The notes under the pieces are model-generated. The model ran no database searches. It was not told the origin of the DNA and saw only the letters and a list, made by a program, of their open reading frames with translations. DNA of 64,000 nt from an uncultured Collinsella sp. (GTDB lineage: Bacteria; Actinomycetota; Coriobacteriia; Coriobacteriales; Coriobacteriaceae): the NCBI GenBank assembly GCA_902479065.1, contig CABSNM010000006.1, positions 22,099 through 86,098 of the forward strand. The letters run 5' to 3'. Shown piece by piece: positions 43,558 to 52,875 of the stretch (the stretch's first letter is position 1; each line of letters starts with the position of its first letter). Position numbers and translations under genes: made by a program.

Positions 43558-45171
43558 TTAGGCCTTGACGGTCGCGACGCCCCTGAAGGACATGCTCGTC
43601 GTGCCGATGCCCTTGAAGCCATCGAGGGCATCGCCGTTGGGCGCGGTAGACGGATCGTCCCAGGAAGCGGAGACGGTCTTGACGTGGACAACGGGGTACA
43701 GAACAGCGTTGTCGGCGATGATGTCGAAGCACTCGTTCCACTTCTTCTGCTGCTCGTCGCCCTCGGCGGCAAGAGCCTCGTCCATGAGACCGTGGAGCTT
43801 CTCCCACTCAGCGGACTCCTTCCACGGGCAACGGGTCTGCATCCAGACGTTGTCGCCGTACCACCAGTTGAGCAGCAGGTCGGGGTCAGCGCCGAAGCAG
43901 GACGGATCGCCAGGGGCAAGGAGGATATCGTAGGCCTCGCCGCCGTCGATGGCAGCGTAGGTGGCCGGCGAGGTATCGGTCTGGATGGTCACCTCGAAGC
44001 CGAGAGCGTCGAGGTCGTTCTTGACCTGGGCGGCCATGCCCTTAATCTGCTCGTTGTCGGTGGTGCGCAGGGTGATGGCACCCGGGGTGATGCCGGACTC
44101 CTCGATGAGCTTCTTGGCCTTCTTGGCGTCGGTCTTGTACACCGTGGAAGCCTCATGATAGTTGGTGAAGCTCTTGGGCAGGTAGCAGCTGGCAGCGGTG
44201 GCAAGGCCGGCGAAGGTGTTGGTGATCATCTTCTCGGTGTCGAGCGCGTACATGACGGCCTGACGGACCTTGACGTTGTTCCAAGGCTCCTTGGCGACGT
44301 TGAACATGATGAAGCGGGTGCCGAAGCCCTGGACGTTGTCGATCTTGCAGCCAGCGCTCTCGAGCTGGTCGACGGCGTCAGCGGTGACGAGCTCCATAAC
44401 GAGCGTGGAGCCTTCCTGCTGGGCGGTAACGCGAGCGGTGGGGTCGGTCAGGATGCTGTACTGGATCTTCTTATCCTCGGCAGCATACTCACCGTTGTAC
44501 TCGGGGTTGGGAACCAGGGTGATCTCGGTATCGGAGATAGAGTCGTACATCCAGGGGCCGGAACCGATCGGCTGCTTGGCGCGATCCTCCTCGGACTGAG
44601 TAGCCGGGGTAACACGGATGATGGCCAGACGATCCTTGAGCAGGGAGAAGTTGGGGACCTTGGTCTTGACCGTTACAGTGCTGGCATCCTTGGCCTCGAT
44701 GGACTCGAAGGGCTGGAAGAACGGAGCATAGGTAGCGGAAGCAGCGCAAGCGGTGTAGGAAGAGACGACGTCGTCAGCAGTGACCTCGGTACCATCGGAG
44801 AACTTGGCGCCCTTGCGGATGGTGACCTCGAAGGTAGTGTCGTCCACGGACTTGGGATCGTCGGTGGCGAGCTCGTTGAAGGTGCTGTAGTCGTGGTAAT
44901 CGATGCCGTAGAGACCCTCGACGACGTGCCAGTTAGCACCCAGGCCCACAGCGGAGCCGGTGCTGGCGGGATCGAAGCTGGACGGAGCGTAAGCGGAACC
45001 AGCGGTAATCACACCGCCGCCACGGTTGGCGGAATCGGCGGAACCGGAAGCGGAACCCTCGTCGTTGGAGCTGCCACCGCAGCCGGTGAGACCAAGCCCT
45101 GCGACAGCAGCGACGCTGCCGGTGAGGCCGAGGAACGAACGCCTGGACATACCCTTGTTGATGATGGCCAT
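43558..45171 (-). CDS. ABC transporter substrate-binding lipoprotein, nan cluster
   Basis: 537 residues, SBP family 5. Signal MSRRSFLGLTGSVAAVAGLGLTGC: a textbook twin-arginine SRRSFLG motif plus lipobox LTGC. The body has FEVTIRKGAKFSDGTEVTADDV near residue 115, the family signature. Ligand is probably sialic acid, by position in front of nanA-nanK-nanE; peptides remain possible. TAGGAG before ATG 45171. First gene of the cluster. Confidence 0.88.
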   Translation of the reverse strand: MAIINKGMSRRSFLGLTGSVAAVAGLGLTGCGGSSNDEGSASGSADSANRGGGVITAGSAYAPSSFDPASTGSAVGLGANWHVVEGLYGIDYHDYSTFNELATDDPKSVDDTTFEVTIRKGAKFSDGTEVTADDVVSSYTACAASATYAPFFQPFESIEAKDASTVTVKTKVPNFSLLKDRLAIIRVTPATQSEEDRAKQPIGSGPWMYDSISDTEITLVPNPEYNGEYAAEDKKIQYSILTDPTARVTAQQEGSTLVMELVTADAVDQLESAGCKIDNVQGFGTRFIMFNVAKEPWNNVKVRQAVMYALDTEKMITNTFAGLATAASCYLPKSFTNYHEASTVYKTDAKKAKKLIEESGITPGAITLRTTDNEQIKGMAAQVKNDLDALGFEVTIQTDTSPATYAAIDGGEAYDILLAPGDPSCFGADPDLLLNWWYGDNVWMQTRCPWKESAEWEKLHGLMDEALAAEGDEQQKKWNECFDIIADNAVLYPVVHVKTVSASWDDPSTAPNGDALDGFKGIGTTSMSFRGVATVKA

Positions 45172-45308
45172 GTCTTCTCCTATCAATAGAGAATCTTACC
45201 CGGGAGCACCTAGACTTGCCCCCGCGCAACTTGCGGACGATATATACCTTACCTACCGACGAACCCAACTGAGGTGCCGCGCTCGGCGACCGATACATAC
45301 ATACGCTT

Positions 45309-45346
45309 GAACGGTATTTACTACCGTTCACCGAATTCATTGACAA
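45309..45346 (-). promoter_or_regulatory. Candidate nan promoter and operator
   Basis: Palindrome GAACGGTA-N5-TACCGTTC (45309-45329) overlaps a possible -10 TAGTAA (45318-45323) placed 17 bp from -35 TTGTCA (45341-45346) on the minus strand. The arrangement suits repression by a local regulator, but none is encoded in the cluster. Confidence 0.5.
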
Positions 45347-45489
45347 ACGATTCGCCAGACAGTATGTATCGACGAGGTGAGATATCAGTCATCGTCAACC
45401 CGCAGGATAGCAGGGTTGTTCACCATGGCTAGTCAAACGTTTTAGCGTTAATAAAACCCGAAATCGACAGGTAATCGCCGCGAAATAAA

Positions 45490-45510
45490 TGATTGAAAAT
45501 CGGCCAATCA
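45490..45510 (-). terminator. Weak terminator after uvrC
   Basis: Minus-strand TGATTG-N9-CAATCA followed by TTTATTT. Confidence 0.4.
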
Positions 45511-45536
45511 TGTATATCAGTTGTTTAGAAGCACGT

Positions 45537-47483
45537 TTAGTTTTCGGAACGGTTGGCCGATGCCTGGGCGCGTTCGGCATTCCATGCAACAAGTGCCTCG
45601 TGGACCGCTTTGGCGACATCGGCCGGAACGCCTCGAACTTCCGCGATCTCTTGCTCGCTCGCCGCGCGCAAACGCTTCATCGAGCCAAAATGGCGCATAA
45701 GGGCACGTTTTCTGGTGGGTCCCACGCCTGGAACGTCATCGAGTACCGAAACCGTCATGGCTTTATCGCGCAATTCGCGATGGAACGTGATGGCAAAACG
45801 GTGCGATTCATCGCGCACCTGTTTGATTAGATAGAGCGACGCGGACCCGGTCGGAAGCACGACTGGAGTCTCGTCCCAAGGCACGAAAACCTCCTCATCG
45901 GCCTTTGCCAAGCCACAAACTGGTATATCGAGCCCAAGAGCCTCAAGTTGCTTGATCGCAGCGGTCAATTGCGGCTTACCGCCATCGACAACGAGCAAAT
46001 CGGGGCGCGATCCAAAGCGCTCGTCGGCCATGCGCTCGGGAGCATAGCGTCGTCCCAAAACCTCGGACATCGACACGAAGTCGTTTGCCTCGTCCAATTC
46101 GGCCTGAATTTTAAAACGACGGTACTGGCTCTTGTCGGCGCGTCCGTTGGTAAACACCACCATCGAGGCGACGGTAAAGGTTCCGTGCAGCGTCGAGATA
46201 TCGAAGCACTCGATACGCATCGGCGGCGCTGGCAGCGCCAGCGCGCTTTCGAGCTCCAGGAGCGCCTGATTGGTGCGGTCGTCAGCGTACCCCGTTCGCA
46301 TCATGTAGCGCATGAGGGCATGGCGCGCATTTTTGGATGCCATATCGAGCAAACGGTGCTTTTCGCCACGCTGCGGCCTATGGAGATGGCAGGAACGCTC
46401 GCGCTTGCCCGCAAGCCATTCCCCCAGCGCCTCCGCATCCTCAAGCTCGACGGAAAGGTTGACCTCAGCTGGAATATCAGCCGTCTCGTCGTAATAGCGC
46501 TTAAGAAAGCCCGACTGGAGCTCTTCCTCGTCAACATCAAGACCCTTGTCGAGAATGAACTCGCAGGTGCGAACTGTTCGGCCCTCGCGAACGACGAAGA
46601 CGCAAGCGGCGGAGATGGTCTCCTCGCGATAGAACCCGATGACATCGATATCGACACTGGAGGGAAAAACGACTTGCTGACGATCGTCCAGACCCCTGAT
46701 GACCTCCAAACGACGTTTGACGCGTGCCGCGCGCTCAAAGTCGAGCGCCTCGGCGGCATCCGTCATCTCGGAGGTCAGCTCATCGACGACATCCTTGCGA
46801 TGGCCCGACAAAAAGCGCTCGACACGCTTGACGTTCTTGGCATAGTCTGCCGGGGAAATCGCGCCGACACACGCACCCGGGCCGCGCCCGACATGGTAGT
46901 CAAAGCAGGGACGCCCGTTTTGCGCGCAAATCATATTGACGATGTCTTCCTCGCCCTTGTGGGACTCAACGATACGGCGACAACGACGCCACTCCGCACA
47001 GGATGCGGAGCAGATGGGAATAACCTTGCGCAGCGTATCTATCGTCTCACGTGCCGCACGGCTATCGGTATAGGGTCCAAAATAGCGCGTTCCCGGCTTA
47101 TGACGCTCACGCGTATATTTGATAGCGGGATACAGGTCGCCCTTTGTAATGGCGATAAAGGGGTAGCTCTTGTCATCCTTGAGGTCGACGTTAAAGTACG
47201 GATGGTACTGACCAATCAAATTGCGCTCGAGCACCAACGCCTCATGCTCGGTCTCCACCACGATATAGTCAAAGCTCGCCACCAGCTGCATCATCAGCGG
47301 AATCTTTTGACGCTCATCCTGCAGTGTCACGTATTGACGCATGCGGGCGCGTAGGTTTTTCGCCTTGCCCACGTAGATGACATCGCCCTTGGCATCCTTC
47401 CAAAGGTAGCATCCGGGCTGTGTGGGAACGCGCGAAACCTGCTCGGCAAGCGTTGGAATGTTGTCGTGACCGGCCACGCGCAC
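45537..47483 (-). CDS. uvrC: Excinuclease ABC subunit C
   Basis: 648 residues. N-terminal GIY-YIG nuclease (QPGCYLWKDAKGDVIYVGKAKNLRARM), UVR region around residue 215, RNase H-like second nuclease (RIECFDISTLHGTFTVASMVVF; DLLVVDGGKPQL) and a C-terminal helix-hairpin-helix (VLDDVPGVGPTRKRALMRHFG). Makes the dual incisions in nucleotide excision repair. GTG start directly after the murJ stop. Confidence 0.96.
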   Translation of the reverse strand: MRVAGHDNIPTLAEQVSRVPTQPGCYLWKDAKGDVIYVGKAKNLRARMRQYVTLQDERQKIPLMMQLVASFDYIVVETEHEALVLERNLIGQYHPYFNVDLKDDKSYPFIAITKGDLYPAIKYTRERHKPGTRYFGPYTDSRAARETIDTLRKVIPICSASCAEWRRCRRIVESHKGEEDIVNMICAQNGRPCFDYHVGRGPGACVGAISPADYAKNVKRVERFLSGHRKDVVDELTSEMTDAAEALDFERAARVKRRLEVIRGLDDRQQVVFPSSVDIDVIGFYREETISAACVFVVREGRTVRTCEFILDKGLDVDEEELQSGFLKRYYDETADIPAEVNLSVELEDAEALGEWLAGKRERSCHLHRPQRGEKHRLLDMASKNARHALMRYMMRTGYADDRTNQALLELESALALPAPPMRIECFDISTLHGTFTVASMVVFTNGRADKSQYRRFKIQAELDEANDFVSMSEVLGRRYAPERMADERFGSRPDLLVVDGGKPQLTAAIKQLEALGLDIPVCGLAKADEEVFVPWDETPVVLPTGSASLYLIKQVRDESHRFAITFHRELRDKAMTVSVLDDVPGVGPTRKRALMRHFGSMKRLRAASEQEIAEVRGVPADVAKAVHEALVAWNAERAQASANRSEN

Positions 47484-49166
47484 CTACTTGCGACGAAGCA
47501 GCGCCGAGACCTCGGGCATCTTAAGGACGACGGCAAGGCCAAAGGTAACAGCAAGCGAGACGACACCCGCAACGCAAACATAGCCAAGAGTAATCAGAAT
47601 CGAACCGCCAAGCGCCCCGACAAAGTGCTCAAGCGCCCACATGACGCCGGCGCCTGCGGCAGCACCCAGGCCACCGAGCAAAAGGCCAAAGAAACCGCCA
47701 TGTAGGATAGATTTGACCTGAAGGCCACGCAGACGACGACGCAGCCACCACAGCGAACAACCGACCAAGATCACGTAGTCGACGACATACGAAAGCGCGA
47801 TTGCCGGCATGCCGAAGCCCAGCACAACGCCAAACAGCAGAACCGAGCCGGCCTGGCCGATGGCAGAATACAGGCAATAGCGACTATAGGGCTTCATGTC
47901 GAGCAAGGCAGAGAAGCTCTTCTGCATCAACACGACCACGCCGTAGAGCGGCAGCGAGAGCGCCAGGTAGACAAGGTACTCGGACACCAGCGTCACGCCG
48001 GATTCATCGAACTTGCCAGCACAGTAGATCATGTTGAGCGGACGCGCGAAGACAATCAGGTACAGCGCGAACGGAATCAGGAAGAACAGCATCTGGGCGA
48101 CGCCACGCGAAATGCCCGTGCGAACGCTGTCGTAATCCTTCTCCTGCGCGTCGTGAGAGAGCTCGGTATAGAGCGCCGTCGAAAGCGAGGCGGCAATCAG
48201 CGCGTAGGGCAGCGTGTACCACAGGCGCGCATAGGCGATGACGGAAGGACCAGTCTCGGGCTGGACCACCAGCGCGGCAGCGTTGGTGATAGAAGTCGAG
48301 ACAAACATGCACACCGTGGCGAGCAGCGTCGGGATACCGAGCGCAATCGTCTGCCGCAGTGCGGGGTCCTTAAAGTCGATATGGATATGGGGGTGCACGC
48401 CGTGCTTGCCAAGCGCGGGGATCTGACATGCCATCTGAACAAAGACACCGAGGGTCGTACCGGCCGCAATCAAGATGATGCCGGCACGTTCGCCAAACTG
48501 TGCGGACACGGGCGCAAAACCCATAAAGCTCGCAATGACGATCACATTGTTGAGGACCGGAGCAAACGTCGACCAGAAGTAGTCGCGGTGTGCGTTGAGA
48601 ACGCCCGAGAACACCGAGCCCAAACCATAAAACAGAATCTGGATGGCAAAGAAACGGAACATGAACGCAGCGGTATCCATGCTGCCGCCGTCACCCGAAA
48701 GGAACGATTGCGTCCAGATAAAGCCCGGGGCGAACACGGTCCCCAGCAACGAAATGCCACCCAGCACCAAAAGCAGAATGCCGAGCAGGTTGCCCACGTA
48801 CTCGTTTGAGGCCTCGCGACCCTGCTCACGCCTCACGCCCATGTACACGGGCAAAAACGCCGTCACGAGCATGCCGCCCATCACGAGTTCGTAGAGCATA
48901 TTGGGCAGGTTGTTGGCGACCTGATAGGAGGACGAGAGTAGCGACATGCCGATAGCGGCCGCCATTGCCCACGTGCGGATAAAACCGGTGACGCGAGACA
49001 CGATAGTCAGGATGGTCATAAGCCCGGCGGAACGACCAACCGTGGAGTAGTCCGACGAGCCCATGTCGTCAGTGTCATCTCGCGACGAAGAAGCTTCGGA
49101 TGAGGGTGTCTGAGGCGCAGATTCTTTTGCAAAATGAGCTCCGCGCTTCAATTCTTCCTGCGGCAT
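47484..49166 (-). CDS. murJ: Lipid II flippase MurJ
   Basis: 560 residues with about 14 TM segments after a soluble, Ser/Asp-rich N-terminus of some 50 residues. MATE/MurJ-type GLMTILTIVSRVTGFIRTWAMAAAIG and YQVANNLPNMLYELVMGGMLVTAFLPVY match the family entry. Moves lipid II across the membrane for peptidoglycan synthesis. Begins 3 nt after ybaK. Confidence 0.93.
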   Translation of the reverse strand: MPQEELKRGAHFAKESAPQTPSSEASSSRDDTDDMGSSDYSTVGRSAGLMTILTIVSRVTGFIRTWAMAAAIGMSLLSSSYQVANNLPNMLYELVMGGMLVTAFLPVYMGVRREQGREASNEYVGNLLGILLLVLGGISLLGTVFAPGFIWTQSFLSGDGGSMDTAAFMFRFFAIQILFYGLGSVFSGVLNAHRDYFWSTFAPVLNNVIVIASFMGFAPVSAQFGERAGIILIAAGTTLGVFVQMACQIPALGKHGVHPHIHIDFKDPALRQTIALGIPTLLATVCMFVSTSITNAAALVVQPETGPSVIAYARLWYTLPYALIAASLSTALYTELSHDAQEKDYDSVRTGISRGVAQMLFFLIPFALYLIVFARPLNMIYCAGKFDESGVTLVSEYLVYLALSLPLYGVVVLMQKSFSALLDMKPYSRYCLYSAIGQAGSVLLFGVVLGFGMPAIALSYVVDYVILVGCSLWWLRRRLRGLQVKSILHGGFFGLLLGGLGAAAGAGVMWALEHFVGALGGSILITLGYVCVAGVVSLAVTFGLAVVLKMPEVSALLRRK

Positions 49167-49169
49167 CGC

Positions 49170-49670
49170 TCAGTCCTCTCTCGTAATCGCGGCAACCGTC
49201 GCCCCGCAAAATGCAATTAAATCATCGGGTGCAAGCTCGAGCTGATAACCACGCTTGCCTCCCGAAATAAAAATGGTATCCCAAAGGACACATGTCTCAT
49301 CAATGAGCGTCCGGTAGCGTTTTTTCATACCGACCGGGCTGCAGCCGCCGCGAACGTAGCCAGTCGCCGCAAGCAAATCCTTCACATGCATCATGGCCAA
49401 GGACTTCTCCCCCGCGGCACGCGCGGCGGACTTTAGATCGAGCTCGTCGGCAACAGGGATGCAGCACACGACATAGTCGTTGGACGGTGTCACACAGACC
49501 AAAGTCTTAAATCCTTGACCGGGCTCCTCGCCAAGCTGCTCCGAAATCGCGACCCCCAGGCCCACCGACTCATCGCCATCGTCTTCGTACGTATGTAGAA
49601 CATAGGAAATGCCGGCGCTTTCCAGCTCGCGCATCGCATTGGTTTTTGGCGTCTTTACAGCCTTTGCCAT
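49170..49670 (-). CDS. ybaK: YbaK/ProX-type Cys-tRNA(Pro) deacylase
   Basis: 166 residues. TPKTNAMRELESAGISYVLHTYE at the start, FKTLVCVTP, SAARAAGEKSLAMMH and GYVRGGCSPVGMKKRY (the family GxxPxG-like loop) identify a YbaK editing domain that clears mischarged Cys-tRNA(Pro). AAAGGATATGTC precedes ATG 49670. Confidence 0.9.
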   Translation of the reverse strand: MAKAVKTPKTNAMRELESAGISYVLHTYEDDGDESVGLGVAISEQLGEEPGQGFKTLVCVTPSNDYVVCCIPVADELDLKSAARAAGEKSLAMMHVKDLLAATGYVRGGCSPVGMKKRYRTLIDETCVLWDTIFISGGKRGYQLELAPDDLIAFCGATVAAITRED

Positions 49671-49751
49671 GACATATCCTTTCCCTCGCATTCGGACGCA
49701 AGGATTAAGTATATGTCCAATTCGGCTGCATACGTCACTTCGGCACAGCAA

Positions 49752-49782
49752 GCGCCATCGAATCACAAGGAGTCGATGGCGC
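49752..49782 (-). terminator. Hairpin between uvrA and ybaK
   Basis: GCGCCATCGA-N11-TCGATGGCGC, perfect 10-bp arms 20 nt past the uvrA stop. No U-run (CTTGCTG follows on minus), so efficiency unclear. Confidence 0.5.
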
Positions 49783-49802
49783 CCATAAACTGAATCGCCT
49801 AT

Positions 49803-52682
49803 TTATTGAGCATCAAGTTGAGCCTGGCGCTCCCGGTCACGCCTGAGCAACGGCGCCAAAAACTTGCCCGTATAACTCTGCGGACAGTCCGCAACCTGCT
49901 CCGGTGTACCCGAAACCACGACGGTTCCGCCGCCGTTACCGCCCTCGGGACCCATATCGATCAGGCGGTCGGCAACCTTGATGACATCAAGGTTGTGTTC
50001 AATCACCAGCACCGTGTTGCCCGCATCGACCAAGCGCTGCAGTACATCGAGCAGCTGGCGGACGTCCTCAAAATGAAGGCCGGTCGTCGGCTCGTCCAAA
50101 ATATAGAACGTCTTGCCCGTCTGGCGTCGATGAAGCTCCTTGGCGAGCTTTACACGCTGCGCCTCGCCGCCCGAAAGCGTCGTGGCGGGCTGGCCCAGGC
50201 TCACGTAGCCCAAGCCTACATCGTACAGCGTCTGGAGCTTGCGCTTAATCTGCGGGATATTCCCAAAGAAGGCCAGCGCCTCGGTAACGCTCATGTCGAG
50301 CACGTCCGAGATGGTCTTGCCACGATAGGTGACCTCGAGTGTCTCGCGGTTGTAGCGTTTACCGCCGCAAACTTCGCAGGGAACGTAGATATCGGGAAGG
50401 AAGTGCATCTCGATCTTGATCTGTCCGTCGCCCTTGCACGCCTCACAGCGCCCGCCACTCACATTAAAGGAGAAACGACCTGGCGAGTAGCCGCGCGCCT
50501 TCGACTCCGGCGTACTCGCAAACAGTGCGCGAAGATCATCCCACAGGCCGATATAGGTAGCAGGGTTGGAACGCGGCGTGCGGCCAATCGGCGACTGGTC
50601 GATATCGATAACCTTATCGATACACTCGATGCCCTCGATTTTCTTATACGGACCCACAGGGCGCGTCGAGCGGTGAATGGCATTCGTAAGGGCAGGCGCA
50701 ATGGTGTCGGTAACTAGGGAGCTCTTGCCCGATCCCGACACGCCGGTAACAACCGTAAGCGTACCAAACTCGATCTTGGCAGTAACGTTTTTGAGGTTGT
50801 TGGCTCGAGCGCCCGTAATTTTAAGGCAGCCGCGACCGGGTTTGCGCCGTTCATCAGGCACCCGGATCATTCGTTTGCCGGTCAGATAAGCGCCCGTCAT
50901 CGACTCAGGACACGCCATGATATCGGCAGGCGTTCCCGCCGCGACTACGTGTCCGCCGTTGACGCCGGCGCCGGGCCCCATGTCGATCACGTAGTCGGCG
51001 GCACGGATTGTATCCTCGTCGTGTTCGACGACGATAACGGTATTGCCGATATCGCGCAGGCGCTCGAGCGTCTTGATCAGGCGCTCGTTGTCACGCTGAT
51101 GAAGACCGATCGAGGGCTCATCCAGAATATAGAGCACGCCCATGAGACCCGCGCCGATCTGCGTTGCCAGTCGAATACGCTGTGCCTCGCCACCGGAAAG
51201 CGTCGCCGAAGCACGATCGAGCGTCAGATAGTCGAGTCCAACATCGACCAGAAAACGCAAGCGCTCCAGGATTTCCTTGACGATACGGCCGCCGATAAAC
51301 CGTTGACGCTCGGTAAGTTCCAAGCCCTCAAAAAACTCGAGCGACTCACGGCACGACAGGCAACAAACCTCGTAAATGGACTTGCCGCCCACGGTGACGG
51401 CGAGCATCTCAGGGCGCAAACGAGCGCCGTGGCAGCTCGAGCACGGTTCCTCGCGAATGTACTTCTCCAGGCGCGCCTTGGTGTTCTCGTTCGTCGTCTC
51501 GGCATAGCGTTCGTACAGGATGTTGCGAACGCCCGAAAACTTTGTATCCCACTGGCTACGACGTCCGTCGAGCTTTTGGTAGTCGACCGAGATCTTCGTA
51601 TCGCCCAGGCCATCCAAGAATGCACGACGCACGCGAGGGGGCAAGTCCTCCCACGGCGTATCGGCGCTCACCTTAAAGTGTTTGCAGACCGCAGCAAAAA
51701 TCTGCGGATAGTAGTTCGAATTGCCAAACAGGCTACCAAAGACTCCGTCGGCAATGGACTTCGAGGGGTCCTCAATCAGCGCCTCGGCATCAACGGTTTT
51801 CTTAAAGCCCAGGCCGTCGCACTCAGGACATGCGCCATAGGGAGCGTTGAACGAAAAATCACGCGGCTGAAGATCGTCAATGGAGTGTCCATGCTCCGGG
51901 CACGCCAAGGCCAACGAATACTCCAGCAGTTCGCCCTCGGTCCCCTCGGGAGCATCGCGATCGGGCAGCATGTACACGTTTACATTGCCGTGCGCCAAGG
52001 CAGTCGCCTGTTCAACAGACTCGGCGATGCGGCCCAGAGAGTTTTCCCGAATCACGATGCGGTCGACCACGACCTCGATATCGTGCTTGAACTTCTTGTC
52101 CAGATCGATCGGATCGTCGAGCGAGCGCACTTCACCGTCGACACGCACGCGGCTAAAGCCCTCGGCGCGAAGGTCCTCAAACAGTTTGGTGTACTCGCCT
52201 TTTCGCCCGCGCACCACCGGTGCCAGCACAAACGCGCGGCGGCCCTCCCCCGCCGCCAAGACCTTGTCGGCAACCTGGTCGGTCGTCTGACGCTCAATGA
52301 CGCGGCCGCATTCGGGGCAGTGCGGGGTGCCCACACGGGCGAACAGCAGGCGCAGATAGTCATAAATCTCGGTTACGGTGCCAACCGTCGAGCGAGGGTT
52401 TTTAGACGTCGTCTTTTGGTCAATCGACACCGCCGGCGAAAGGCCGTCGATTGAATCCAAGTCGGGTTTGTCCATCTGGCCCAAGAACTGGCGCGCATAG
52501 CTCGAAAGGCTCTCAACGTATCGACGCTGGCCCTCGGCATAGATAGTGTCAAATGCCAGCGAACTCTTGCCCGAGCCAGAAAGACCGGTAATGACCACGA
52601 GTTGGTCACGCGGAATGGAAACATCGATATCACGGAGGTTGTGCTCACGAGCGCCGCGAATAACGATAGAAGAATCAGACAT
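49803..52682 (-). CDS. uvrA: Excinuclease ABC subunit A
   Basis: 959 residues. Two ABC modules: Walker A GLSGSGKSSLAFDTIYAEG (residue about 34) and GVSGSGKSSLVTD (about 640); signatures LSGGEAQRIRLATQIG and LSGGEAQRVKLAKEL; zinc cysteines CPECGRVI, CSSCHGARL and CEACKGDG/CEVCGGKRY. Damage recognition in nucleotide excision repair. AAGGAGC before ATG 52682; a LexA-like box lies upstream. Confidence 0.97.
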   Translation of the reverse strand: MSDSSIVIRGAREHNLRDIDVSIPRDQLVVITGLSGSGKSSLAFDTIYAEGQRRYVESLSSYARQFLGQMDKPDLDSIDGLSPAVSIDQKTTSKNPRSTVGTVTEIYDYLRLLFARVGTPHCPECGRVIERQTTDQVADKVLAAGEGRRAFVLAPVVRGRKGEYTKLFEDLRAEGFSRVRVDGEVRSLDDPIDLDKKFKHDIEVVVDRIVIRENSLGRIAESVEQATALAHGNVNVYMLPDRDAPEGTEGELLEYSLALACPEHGHSIDDLQPRDFSFNAPYGACPECDGLGFKKTVDAEALIEDPSKSIADGVFGSLFGNSNYYPQIFAAVCKHFKVSADTPWEDLPPRVRRAFLDGLGDTKISVDYQKLDGRRSQWDTKFSGVRNILYERYAETTNENTKARLEKYIREEPCSSCHGARLRPEMLAVTVGGKSIYEVCCLSCRESLEFFEGLELTERQRFIGGRIVKEILERLRFLVDVGLDYLTLDRASATLSGGEAQRIRLATQIGAGLMGVLYILDEPSIGLHQRDNERLIKTLERLRDIGNTVIVVEHDEDTIRAADYVIDMGPGAGVNGGHVVAAGTPADIMACPESMTGAYLTGKRMIRVPDERRKPGRGCLKITGARANNLKNVTAKIEFGTLTVVTGVSGSGKSSLVTDTIAPALTNAIHRSTRPVGPYKKIEGIECIDKVIDIDQSPIGRTPRSNPATYIGLWDDLRALFASTPESKARGYSPGRFSFNVSGGRCEACKGDGQIKIEMHFLPDIYVPCEVCGGKRYNRETLEVTYRGKTISDVLDMSVTEALAFFGNIPQIKRKLQTLYDVGLGYVSLGQPATTLSGGEAQRVKLAKELHRRQTGKTFYILDEPTTGLHFEDVRQLLDVLQRLVDAGNTVLVIEHNLDVIKVADRLIDMGPEGGNGGGTVVVSGTPEQVADCPQSYTGKFLAPLLRRDRERQAQLDAQ

Positions 52683-52743
52683 GGAAGCTCCTTGCCTCCT
52701 ATTGCATCGAATCATACTGTCGATGAGTTTAGCGCACTCGACG

Positions 52744-52757
52744 CGCACAGATGTTCG
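52744..52757. promoter_or_regulatory. Putative LexA (SOS) box upstream of uvrA
   Basis: CGCACAGATGTTCG differs at one position from the Gram-positive LexA consensus CGAAC-N4-GTTCG. About 62 bp from the uvrA start, in the divergent region with the LTA-synthase-like gene. Confidence 0.5.
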
Positions 52758-52875
52758 TAATACAAGATTCGCAGACCTTTAGCTTTGCGTATCGGGCGCT
52801 TTGTTTCTCGAAATGCCGTGGAAAGGTTACAGTAATCTAATACTGAACTTAATTTGCCGTAACAGAGGAACGTCC

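Larger units (their letters stand above)
45172..45536. other. Regulatory space between the nan cluster and uvrC
   Basis: 365 bp, no credible gene. Contains the operator-like palindrome over a candidate promoter, a 10-bp outer repeat (CGATACATAC 45291-45300, GTATGTATCG 45362-45371), an AAACGTTT site (45435-45442) and a weak terminator for uvrC. Confidence 0.7.
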
